This document shows positions 1 through 6,124 of a stretch of 16,341 nucleotides of DNA, piece by piece. Below the pieces are notes generated by a model. That model was not told the origin of the DNA, did no database searches, and saw nothing but the letters and a program-made list of their open reading frames with translations. The stretch comes from B1SED10-75 sp964636865 (GTDB taxonomy: Bacteria > Bacillota > Dethiobacteria > DTU022 > PWGO01): positions 1 to 16,341 of the forward strand of contig CAZWVJ010000034.1 of assembly GCA_964636865.1 (NCBI GenBank). The letters are read 5' to 3'. Made by a program: the position numbers and the translations under genes. Positions within the stretch are counted from its first letter, which is position 1; every line of letters begins with the position of its first letter.

Positions 1-264
1 TGGAAAACAATCTATCTCGATAGGGTTAACAAACAACTGCGCATCAGGAAATAAGTAATTGCCAGAAATATGATCAAAATGATAGTGTGTATTAATTAAA
101 ATATTTACCCTGCAATTACCTGTTGCATTTAGCAAAGCCCCTTGCCCCGCTCCCGGATCTATAAGTGCTACAATGTCTCCGTCATCAATTAAGAGAGAAG
201 TACAGTTAGGGAACTTACTATTATTAGAACCAGGAATTGCTTTTATATACTTAAAATTAACCAT
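1..264 (-). CDS. MBL-fold metallo-hydrolase, C-terminus cut by window edge
   Basis: The first 88 codons of a leftward gene are present and the frame runs open off the left edge. The protein has the metallo-beta-lactamase-fold pattern: an N-terminal beta-strand region with DDGDIVALIDPGAG, then THYHFDH at about residues 59-65, the HxHxDH zinc ligand motif of this superfamily. Members hydrolyse many substrates (lactones, thioesters, phosphodiesters, sulfur compounds), so the substrate cannot be named from this part. The ATG at 264 is chosen because AGAGGTG lies 7 bases upstream; an in-frame ATG at 270 would sit directly on that site. It follows the methyltransferase gene in the same direction with a gap of about 52 bases, so co-transcription is plausible. 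The fold call is firm, the role is not. Confidence 0.85.
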   Translation of the reverse strand, partial: MVNFKYIKAIPGSNNSKFPNCTSLLIDDGDIVALIDPGAGQGALLNATGNCRVNILINTHYHFDHISGNYLFPDAQLFVNPIEIDCFP

Positions 265-316
265 TACCATTCACCTCTTTAAAGCTCAGTAATCCTTAAA
301 AATATTTTTTAATCGG

Positions 317-1132
317 TTATGTTACTTTGCCCTGAAACAAGGAATACGTGAAAAAGCCATAATAACCCGGGATATTTAATATACATTCCGGTGACTCATC
401 TCTACAAAGGCGCTTATACTCTATCTGATCTTCTTGCAATAATTCGGGGTTATCATCACCCCAGCGCATACATATAAGGTCAATCAGTGCCTTTCGCATT
501 TCATCATTTATGGGAGTATTCAAATCTCTAACAAAAGTCTTTGCCTTTGGTTCGGTTAAGCCTGCCTGTTCAAACCATTCCAGGGCCCGCATAAAATGCA
601 GGTCAGGGCTCATTGTTTTTTCAAAAGGAGCCATTCCGGAAGTTGTTGCATTCAACCGGGCTTCCAATGCGGGATATCCGGGAAGGAGCATCTGTGAAGA
701 CCACATAATGATATATATTTTGCCACCTGGCTTAACAACCCTGGCTAGCTCTTTCAGTAAAATAACAGGATGCCCCTGCAGAACGGCATACCCAATAAGA
801 TCAATGCTAAAGGCCCAGTCAAAAGAATTATCTTTAAACGGCAGTTTCTTAACATCACCCTTTGTAAAAGAAATCCTTTCCGTTAACTCTGCCTGTGATG
901 CCAGGGCCCTCCCGCTTTTCAAAAACAATTCTTCAATATCAAGACCGGTAACATGGCCGGAATGACCCACACTTTCTGCCAGCATTAAAGTAAAATAACC
1001 GTTTCCACAGCCAGCATCCAATCCCTTGCTTCCGGAAGGAAGCTGTAGTGAATCTATGACATTCTTGATTACGGGAGAGCGCAAAATATTAGATAAATCC
1101 AGTCTTTTCAGGTATTCTTCTGTATCGGGCAT
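317..1132 (-). CDS. class I SAM-dependent methyltransferase
   Basis: Predicted 271-residue cytosolic methyltransferase of the Methyltransf_11/UbiE-like type. SAM-binding motif I is LDAGCGNGYF at about residues 38-47. The acidic end of beta-2 is GLDIEE, a KGDVKKLPF stretch corresponds to the adenine-contacting region, DWAFSIDLIGY follows, and KPGGKIYIIMW matches the motif III/post region. Length is normal for a stand-alone small-molecule methyltransferase. The ATG at 1132 has AGGGG 8 bases upstream; the GTG at 1141 overlaps that site and is less likely. It is the fourth gene of a leftward run after TetR, ABC ATPase and permease, 48 bases after the permease stop. The acceptor substrate is not evident; modification of a compound handled by the exporter is possible but is only inferred from position. 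Confidence 0.9.
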   Translation of the reverse strand: MPDTEEYLKRLDLSNILRSPVIKNVIDSLQLPSGSKGLDAGCGNGYFTLMLAESVGHSGHVTGLDIEELFLKSGRALASQAELTERISFTKGDVKKLPFKDNSFDWAFSIDLIGYAVLQGHPVILLKELARVVKPGGKIYIIMWSSQMLLPGYPALEARLNATTSGMAPFEKTMSPDLHFMRALEWFEQAGLTEPKAKTFVRDLNTPINDEMRKALIDLICMRWGDDNPELLQEDQIEYKRLCRDESPECILNIPGYYGFFTYSLFQGKVT

Positions 1133-1169
1133 TTTTCTCACCCCTGCCTTTATTTTATGGTTTTGCCAG

Positions 1170-1192
1170 ATGAGAAACTCTTATGTTCTCAT
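1170..1192. other. small inverted repeat over the permease stop codon
   Basis: ATGAGAA (1170-1176) and TTCTCAT (1186-1192) form a 7-base stem with a 9-base loop spanning the permease stop codon. No T-run follows on the transcribed strand, so it is not a normal intrinsic terminator. It may affect read-through or mRNA decay between the permease and the methyltransferase. Confidence 0.35.
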
Positions 1193-2791
1193 GCTGCGGC
1201 GGCAGAAAGATGCCAGGCCGCCTGCTGTAAAAACTGCTGCCATCACTAACATTAAAATTAGCGGGGTGGCGGTAACCGGTTCCGTTACAGCAGGCACATG
1301 GGTAAAAGGAGAAATATTTTGCACCCACTGGGGCAGATCAAGGGCCGGGCCCAAGAAAGGCCCCACTATTATACTGACTATAAGGGACGCCCATACCAGG
1401 GTCGAACTGAGGTGAGGCGCCAAACCAAATACCAAAAGCGCAAAGCCCGCCAATACGAGAATGGCAGGAGCCTGAATCAGAGCCGCTTCAAATAATTTTA
1501 ATACCCGGATATCCGTATCGGCCAATGCCGAGACAGAGGCTCCAAGCCCCAATGATAAAAGGGCTGCTATGGTCCCTAAAAAAACACAAACGGCATGGCT
1601 CATAATCCACTTCAGGGGCGTTACAGCTGTGGCCAGGACAGGTTCTGTCAGGCCGTTGGCTTCTTCCGAGGCCATTCTTAAAAAGGCCTGCACGGTGTAA
1701 AAAATAATAAAAGGGCCCAGAATCGCCACCAGAGCCATGGCAAAAGTTTCACTCATACCGAAAATATCGCCGAGGACATCTGTTCTTTCCATGCCGCTCA
1801 TTCTTTCAGCTAATTCTGTGGTGGCGCCGCCAAGAACTGCCCCTACGACCATGGCGGCTAAAAGCCAGATTATAAAAAGTTTGCGTTGCAGTCTCCAGGC
1901 TAAACCCAGCGGACTTAACAGGCCCGGAGAGGCAACTGCGGGACCTTTCCTGGCTGGGATCAAGCCCATACCCACATCCCGGCGGCTATTGAGCAAAAAA
2001 GCAACTTTTGCCGTTAAAAGGAAAAACGCCACAAATAGTAAAAGCAGCCACCAGTTGTTTTCATAAAAAGAAAGTATTTGCTGATACCAGCCAAAGGGAG
2101 ATAGCCATACCGGCCAGGCGCTGGTGATCTTGATGGCAGCTGCATCAAAATCGCCGAGCATATTCCCCACGCCGCTAACCAGGAAAAGAGCCCCCATGGC
2201 AAGGCCAGCCAAACCGTTGGCGCCCCGTGTGGTATCTGTAAGCTGGGCTGTTACGGCTGCAATTCCGGCAAAGGCGACACCCACTGCGCCAAGGGCGAAG
2301 CCGGCGGCAAAAGAACCGTCCGCAGGATGGCCGTTGATGATAAAAGCAAGAGCTATTAACACTGAGAGCACAATGCTGCCGGCTGTTGTAACCAAAAGCG
2401 CTGCCAGTAGGCCGGCATGACGTCCTACTACTGAAGATCCGGTGAGCTCTTCACAACCGGTTTCTTCATTGTGTCTTGTATGTCTTGTAACCGTTAAAAT
2501 CCCAAAGAAGGCAATTATAATGGCAAACATGGTTGAGAGCCTGAACATCATAAAGCCGCCCAGGCTCACACCGGCGATGGGCCCCAGGAAAACCCGCATC
2601 ACCGGATTGCTGCCGTGAGCAGTGGCCATGTTAATTATATCCTGTTCTGTAGGCAGCATCTCACCGAATGCGGCAACCATGAATCCCAGAAGAACTGCTA
2701 TCCCTAATATCCACAGCACCAGCCTGATGCGATCGCGTTTCAGGGCAAGTAATACAAGCGTTCCGGTTCCCAGAAAAGCATTCGTCTTCAT
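1181..2791 (-). CDS. ABC transporter permease, polyketide-antibiotic-exporter-like (COG3559 type)
   Basis: A 536-residue polytopic inner-membrane protein with many hydrophobic segments, roughly twelve, arranged as two similar halves. TM1 is about residues 27-46. The cytosolic loop RHTRHNEETGCEELTGS near residue 105, followed by VGRHAG, matches the conserved arginine/glutamate-rich loop I recall for putative polyketide exporters (COG3559). The gene overlaps the ATPase gene by 4 bases (ATGA), which indicates translational coupling, and GGAGG sits 10 bases upstream of the ATG. It should form the membrane part of an ATP-driven exporter with the ATPase encoded just before it. Substrate is unknown; the family is usually tied to export of antibiotics or other hydrophobic compounds. 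Confidence 0.9.
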   Translation of the reverse strand: MKTNAFLGTGTLVLLALKRDRIRLVLWILGIAVLLGFMVAAFGEMLPTEQDIINMATAHGSNPVMRVFLGPIAGVSLGGFMMFRLSTMFAIIIAFFGILTVTRHTRHNEETGCEELTGSSVVGRHAGLLAALLVTTAGSIVLSVLIALAFIINGHPADGSFAAGFALGAVGVAFAGIAAVTAQLTDTTRGANGLAGLAMGALFLVSGVGNMLGDFDAAAIKITSAWPVWLSPFGWYQQILSFYENNWWLLLLFVAFFLLTAKVAFLLNSRRDVGMGLIPARKGPAVASPGLLSPLGLAWRLQRKLFIIWLLAAMVVGAVLGGATTELAERMSGMERTDVLGDIFGMSETFAMALVAILGPFIIFYTVQAFLRMASEEANGLTEPVLATAVTPLKWIMSHAVCVFLGTIAALLSLGLGASVSALADTDIRVLKLFEAALIQAPAILVLAGFALLVFGLAPHLSSTLVWASLIVSIIVGPFLGPALDLPQWVQNISPFTHVPAVTEPVTATPLILMLVMAAVFTAGGLASFCRRSMRT

Positions 2792-3711
2792 CTGACAGCC
2801 CCCTCCTTTTCCGGTTTACCGTTATCTGCGGAGTTCTCAGCATAATGGTGCATAAAAAGCTCTACCAGGGAAGGAGGCCTGCTCACTAATGATTTGAATT
2901 CAAACTGAGATAAAAAGCTCAATACGCTGTGCAGCTTATCACTTTCCACCTGGAAACGGGCCCGGACCCGGTTTTCTTCTATGGAGAGATCATGGACTCC
3001 CTCAATATTATCCAGCCCCATTCTCGGTGGTACTGTCTCTCGGGTGATGGAGGCACGGGTAAGATGACGGAGTTCGTCAAGGCTTCCCGATTCNNNNNNN
3101 NNNCTGATAATGCTGACCTGGTCGCAAAGCTTCTCCACTACTGACAGTGTGTGGCTGGAGAGCAAAACCGTCTTTCCCAAGGCTTTAAGTTCCAACACAC
3201 ATTCCTGAAATACCGCTTCCATCAAAGGATCGAGGCCTGCTGTGGGTTCATCCATAAGAAACAGCTCGGCATCGGAAGCAAAAGCTGATACTATGGCCAC
3301 CTTCTGACGGTTGCCTTTTGAGTAGGTGTCACATCTTTTTGTAGGGTCAAGCTCAAATCTCTTGAGCATCTCGGCTCGTTTTTCTTTGTTTATACCGCCG
3401 CGCAGCTTGTTAAGTAAGTCAATCACTTCACCGCCGGTAAGAGTCGGCCATAAATTAACATCGCCGGGCACGTAGGCCATTGACTTGTGCAGTTCCGCGG
3501 CCTTAATCCAGGCATCTTTACCGAAGATATTGGCCTGACCGGAAGTTTTTCGCAGCAATCCCAAAAGAATGCGAATGGTGGTAGTCTTGCCGGCGCCGTT
3601 GGGTCCGATGAAACCCAAAACTTCTCCTTTTCTGACTGTCATATCAACTCCGTCAAGGGCCTGAAACTTACCGTAATATTTAACCAGGTCTTTAACTTCA
3701 ATGATATTCAT
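2788..3711 (-). CDS. ABC transporter ATP-binding protein (contains assembly gap)
   Basis: Cytosolic nucleotide-binding subunit of the exporter, about 307 residues as assembled. Visible motifs in order are Walker A GPNGAGKTTT near residue 37, the ABC signature YSKGNRQKV, Walker B LFLMDEPTAGLDP, and the H-loop VLLSSHT. The C-terminal ~90 residues match the accessory domain seen in drug-type ATPases. Ten Ns at 3094-3103 fall after VSII and before ESGSLDEL; the frame stays open through them. The ATG at 3711 has GAGAGG 8 bases upstream; a GTG at 3720 lacks room for a ribosome site. It lies 27 bases after the TetR stop and overlaps the permease by 4 bases, so the three genes form a compact operon. 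Confidence 0.93.
   Translation of the reverse strand: MNIIEVKDLVKYYGKFQALDGVDMTVRKGEVLGFIGPNGAGKTTTIRILLGLLRKTSGQANIFGKDAWIKAAELHKSMAYVPGDVNLWPTLTGGEVIDLLNKLRGGINKEKRAEMLKRFELDPTKRCDTYSKGNRQKVAIVSAFASDAELFLMDEPTAGLDPLMEAVFQECVLELKALGKTVLLSSHTLSVVEKLCDQVSIIXXXXESGSLDELRHLTRASITRETVPPRMGLDNIEGVHDLSIEENRVRARFQVESDKLHSVLSFLSQFEFKSLVSRPPSLVELFMHHYAENSADNGKPEKEGAVR
3094..3103. other. assembly gap (10 Ns)
   Basis: A run of ten undetermined bases inside the ATPase gene. Reading across it as ten bases keeps the frame, but the segment comes out about two residues shorter than the usual pattern between the Walker B/H-loop region and the GSLDEL motif, so ten is probably a placeholder length. Confidence 0.99.
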
Positions 3712-3738
3712 CACCTTCACCTCTCTAAGCTTTATTCT

Positions 3739-4437
3739 TTAAAATAACGCTTTGCCCATCCTTTCAGCAGTCCCCCCCATCACCTCCTCTACTACGAGGG
3801 AACCCCTATCCAGTCCCAGGGTATCTTCCAGCAGCTTTTGAAAGAAGCTGTATCTTCGTTTAATTTTTTCAAGTATTTTTTTGTCTTTTTTCTGCAGTGC
3901 CTCATAGAAAAGTTCGGTTACCTCCTGCTGTTGCATGATAAAAAGTTTGATATAGGTTTCAGCTGACTCTTCCGGATACTCGGTTTTAAAAACCCCTTCT
4001 TCAATCCCCTGGTAAACTATCTTTTTCATAATCGGTACAATATGTTCCCGGGCAAAATCATAAAGTTTACTTTCCAATTGAATGTTTTTGCCGCCGGAAT
4101 AAAGCTCGGAAACTAAAGCTGAAGTCTCCACAAGCTTATCGCTTTTTAATGCATTGACTCTCCTGATATATTCGTTGGTTTTTTCCAGGGCGCTCATATC
4201 TTTACAAGCATCTACTTCTTTAAATATGGTTACCATATTTCCGATAAGCATCTTGACAATGTCTTCAAGAAGGCTTTCTTTTGAGCTGTAGTGATGATAG
4301 AACCCGCCCTTGGATATCCCCGCTTCTTCAATAATGTTATTTACAGTGGTGTTTTCATAACCTTTCACCGCAAAAAGCTGCAATGCGGTCTGGATAATTT
4401 GTGATTTTCTCTCTTCTGGCGTAAGTTTCTTGTGCAT
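3739..4437 (-). CDS. TetR/AcrR-family transcriptional regulator
   Basis: A 232-residue regulator with an N-terminal TetR DNA-binding domain: RKSQIIQTALQLFAVKGYENTTV, then the helix-turn-helix IIEEAGISKGGFYHHYSSKESL (about residues 31-55). The C-terminal ~170 residues are a helical ligand-binding/dimerisation domain and are not diagnostic of a ligand. The ATG at 4437 has AGGAGG 6 bases upstream. It is the first gene of the leftward operon and precedes the ABC ATPase by 27 bases. A near-perfect 17-base palindrome lies just upstream at the predicted transcription start, so the protein probably represses its own operon, including the exporter, until a ligand binds. Confidence 0.95.
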   Translation of the reverse strand: MHKKLTPEERKSQIIQTALQLFAVKGYENTTVNNIIEEAGISKGGFYHHYSSKESLLEDIVKMLIGNMVTIFKEVDACKDMSALEKTNEYIRRVNALKSDKLVETSALVSELYSGGKNIQLESKLYDFAREHIVPIMKKIVYQGIEEGVFKTEYPEESAETYIKLFIMQQQEVTELFYEALQKKDKKILEKIKRRYSFFQKLLEDTLGLDRGSLVVEEVMGGTAERMGKALF

Positions 4438-4476
4438 TTTTTCCTCCTGTTATTATTTGTGACTTTTTTTGAATTG

Positions 4477-4493
4477 AAACCGACCGTCGGTTT
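4477..4493. promoter_or_regulatory. TetR-type palindromic operator
   Basis: AAACCGAC-C-GTCGGTTT is an inverted repeat with 8-base arms and one central base. ACCGACCGTCGGT cores are common TetR-family operators. It sits about 6 bases past the predicted start of transcription and 40 bases before the TetR ATG, a good position for autorepression. Confidence 0.8.
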
Positions 4494-4505
4494 TATTGTA
4501 ATATA

Positions 4506-4534
4506 ATAATATACCATTCCCGATTAGTTGTCAA
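4506..4534 (-). promoter_or_regulatory. sigma-A promoter of the tetR-ABC operon
   Basis: On the minus strand, TTGACA (4529-4534) is a perfect -35 box, followed by a 17-base spacer and TATTAT (4506-4511) as -10. Transcription would start near 4499, at the edge of the palindromic operator. Confidence 0.8.
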
Positions 4535-4560
4535 TATAATATTTTTGTTAATAGTGGCAA

Positions 4561-4642
4561 CATCAAAAATAGCATATGCCGAGGCCAGAGCGGCTTTTGC
4601 CCGTTGCCTGCGGGGTTAGTCCGCATTAACAGATATTTGATG
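4561..4642. other. structured non-coding element upstream of the EFR1 gene
   Basis: The 4561-4642 stretch is bounded by near-complementary ends, CATCAAAAAT (4561-4570) and ATATTTGATG (4633-4642), with one mismatch. Inside are two small GC hairpins: GCCG...CGGC followed by TTTT (about 4578-4597), and TGCGG-GGTTAGT-CCGCA. The right outer arm contains the -35 box of the rightward promoter. I do not recognise a known riboswitch. It could be a bidirectional regulatory site or a small terminator between two divergent genes. Confidence 0.4.
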
Positions 4643-4665
4643 CTTTAGAAATTAAGTAATATAAT
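4637..4665 (+). promoter_or_regulatory. sigma-A promoter of the EFR1 ferredoxin gene
   Basis: TTGATG (4637-4642), a 17-base spacer and a perfect TATAAT (4660-4665). Transcription should start near 4672, leaving a leader of about 70 bases with a small CGGT-TTC-ACCG hairpin at 4684-4694. Confidence 0.75.
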
Positions 4666-4742
4666 ATTGTGGAAGCAGGGTCGCGGTTTCACCGATATGA
4701 TAATTGTTGTTTTACAAATATGCCAAAGAAATAGGTGATAAA

Positions 4743-5540
4743 ATGATTTTTTATTTTTCCGGAACGGGTAATTCTTTGTATGTGGCTCAGAAATTGAGCG
4801 GGGAAATTAATGAAAGGCTGGTTTCCATCGCTGATGAGATGAATAACAAGCATGTTTTTGAATACACTCTGGCTGAGGGTGAAAAAGTGGGTTTTGTTTA
4901 TCCGGTGTATGCCTGGCAACCGCCGGGCATGGTAATTGATTTTATACATAAACTGAAGCTTAACAATTACCGGAATAATTACATTTTTTCCGTAAGTACC
5001 TGCGGAGATGACGAGGGATACACCACCGGTATTCTGAAGAAAGCGCTGGCAGCCAAAGGGCTTAAGTTAAACAGCGGCTTTACCGTTGCCATGCCTAATA
5101 ATTACATCATTATGTTTGATGTTGATCCCCAAGATGCGGCCCAAAAAAAGCTGGCCGACGCAGATATTTTTCTGAAGGAAATTAAATCTGTCGTTGCTCA
5201 AGAGCAGGACGGTGTATTTAAGGTGAGAAAAGGATTTTTACCGTTCACCAAAACATATATCATTAATCCGCTGTTCCAAAAATTCGGTGTAAACGCCAAG
5301 AAATTTTACGCCACAGACAGCTGCACCCAATGCGGCCTGTGCGCCCGGGTATGCAATACCTGTAATATTACCGTCCATAAGAAGCCGGTGTGGGGCAGCA
5401 ACTGCATTCAATGCATGGCCTGTATTCACAGGTGCCCGCAGCAAGCTGTCCAGTACGGCAAAATCACCGTCAAAAAAGGTCGGTATGTAAATCCCAACTG
5501 TGACTTTTCCGTCACCGATAAAACAGGAGGAATCAAGTAA
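4743..5540 (+). CDS. EFR1-family flavodoxin/ferredoxin electron-transfer protein
   Basis: A 265-residue cytosolic redox protein. The N-terminus MIFYFSGTGNSLYVAQ is the FMN-phosphate loop of a flavodoxin-like domain (about residues 1-160). Two [4Fe-4S] motifs follow: C194-x2-C197-x2-C200-x3-C204 and C221-x2-C224-x2-C227-x3-C231-P. This domain order is typical of the EFR1-family proteins common in anaerobic Clostridia, thought to pass electrons between flavin and iron-sulfur partners. The ATG at 4743 has AGGTG 5 bases upstream and matches the natural flavodoxin N-terminus; an in-frame TTG at 4704 would add 13 unconserved residues. It has its own promoter and no co-directional partner here, so its redox partner is unknown. 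Confidence 0.93.
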   Translation: MIFYFSGTGNSLYVAQKLSGEINERLVSIADEMNNKHVFEYTLAEGEKVGFVYPVYAWQPPGMVIDFIHKLKLNNYRNNYIFSVSTCGDDEGYTTGILKKALAAKGLKLNSGFTVAMPNNYIIMFDVDPQDAAQKKLADADIFLKEIKSVVAQEQDGVFKVRKGFLPFTKTYIINPLFQKFGVNAKKFYATDSCTQCGLCARVCNTCNITVHKKPVWGSNCIQCMACIHRCPQQAVQYGKITVKKGRYVNPNCDFSVTDKTGGIK

Positions 5541-5556
5541 CCACCATGGAGTGGTT
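5539..5556. other. small hairpin between convergent genes
   Basis: AACCAC-CATGGA-GTGGTT forms a 6-base stem overlapping the EFR1 stop codon and lying just before the 3' end of the leftward DUF2283 gene. It lacks a clear T-run on either side, so terminator function is possible but weakly supported. Confidence 0.35.
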
Positions 5557-5561
5557 CACGT

Positions 5562-5801
5562 CTAAGAGTCTGACGCCTGCTTGCTAGCGTTTAGTACAGT
5601 AATACCTACCACTTCACCATTTTCATATCTAATAATAATATCGTCCTCAGTTAATTCAGTATCATCAGCATGACTGGGCTTTTTAAAATTAAGATATAGG
5701 ACATCAACTTCTTCATCATAGCTATACCACATTCGATTATAAGGCATGTTCATTAATTTAGGGGTAATATCCAAAATCTCATTGATGTTTATACTGGCCA
5801 T
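5562..5801 (-). CDS. DUF2283-domain small protein
   Basis: A 79-residue protein fitting the DUF2283 pattern: WYSYDEEVDVLYLNF near residue 25, then DDIIIRYENGEVVGITVLNAS at the end. Function of the family is unproven; members often sit beside a DUF4258 gene in what look like toxin-antitoxin-type pairs. No DUF4258-like frame is visible on either side here, so it is solitary. The ATG at 5801 has GGAG about 9-10 bases upstream. It converges on the EFR1 gene, with 21 bases between the two 3' ends. Confidence 0.85.
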   Translation of the reverse strand: MASININEILDITPKLMNMPYNRMWYSYDEEVDVLYLNFKKPSHADDTELTEDDIIIRYENGEVVGITVLNASKQASDS

Positions 5802-5911
5802 ACCTTTATTCTCCTTTCCAGTTGTTTAATAACTTACATCAAATAATAACATAGAAAGCATAAACTAAACTACCCCCCGCACCGGCAGCAAGGCATCGTC
5901 ATGCCCGCCGC

Positions 5912-5938
5912 GTAGCAGGGGGACGGGGTACTTGCTAC
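5912..5938 (+). repeat. class I hairpin repeat (GTAGCA arms)
   Basis: GTAGCAGG pairs with CTTGCTAC (one G-U) around loop GGGACGGGGTA. It is the first unit of a cluster lying beyond the 3' end of the gamma-glutamyltransferase gene and is followed by the linker atatgtgaggggcga and a class II unit. Confidence 0.9.
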
Positions 5939-5953
5939 ATATGTGAGGGGCGA

Positions 5954-5984
5954 GGTGTCAAAAGGAACCGTCCCCTATTGCACC
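5954..5984 (+). repeat. class II hairpin repeat (GGTG/CACC arms, imperfect)
   Basis: Begins GGTGTCAAAAGG, contains the core AACCGTCCCC, and ends TATTGCACC. Outer GGTG/CACC pair; the inner arms are mismatched. Identical in sequence to the units at 8285 and 16297. Confidence 0.88.
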
Positions 5985-6002
5985 AGACAAATTTTCCCAA
6001 AA

Positions 6003-6032
6003 GGTGCAAAAAGGAACCGTCCCCCCTAGCAC
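6003..6032 (+). repeat. class II hairpin repeat (degraded right arm)
   Basis: GGTGCAAAAAGG, core AACCGTCCCC, then TAGCACA where other copies have GCACC. Separated from the previous unit by the 18-base linker agacaaattttcccaaaa, which recurs at 8267 and 16279. Confidence 0.82.
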
Positions 6033-6041
6033 AGCCTGAGT

Positions 6042-6072
6042 GTGACAAAATTGCCCCGTCCCCCACTGTCAC
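6042..6072 (+). repeat. class III hairpin repeat (GTGACA/TGTCAC arms)
   Basis: GTGACA (6042-6047) pairs with TGTCAC (6067-6072); the loop carries TTGCCCCGTCCCC. Nearly the reverse complement of the unit at 16093. It lies about 50 bases past the end of the gamma-glutamyltransferase gene. Confidence 0.88.
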
Positions 6073-6124
6073 GGCACAAGTGGAAAATTATTTTAAGGAA
6101 AGGGTGGCAGGGATGTTGCTACAC

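Noticed and set aside
510..965. Rightward frame of 151 codons inside the methyltransferase gene
   Set aside because: Antisense shadow of a well-supported methyltransferase with clear motifs; no ribosome site or recognisable domain.
5912..6072. CRISPR array
   Set aside because: Units differ in arm sequence and orientation, are not evenly spaced, and the intervals are conserved linkers rather than unique spacers; no cas gene is present.
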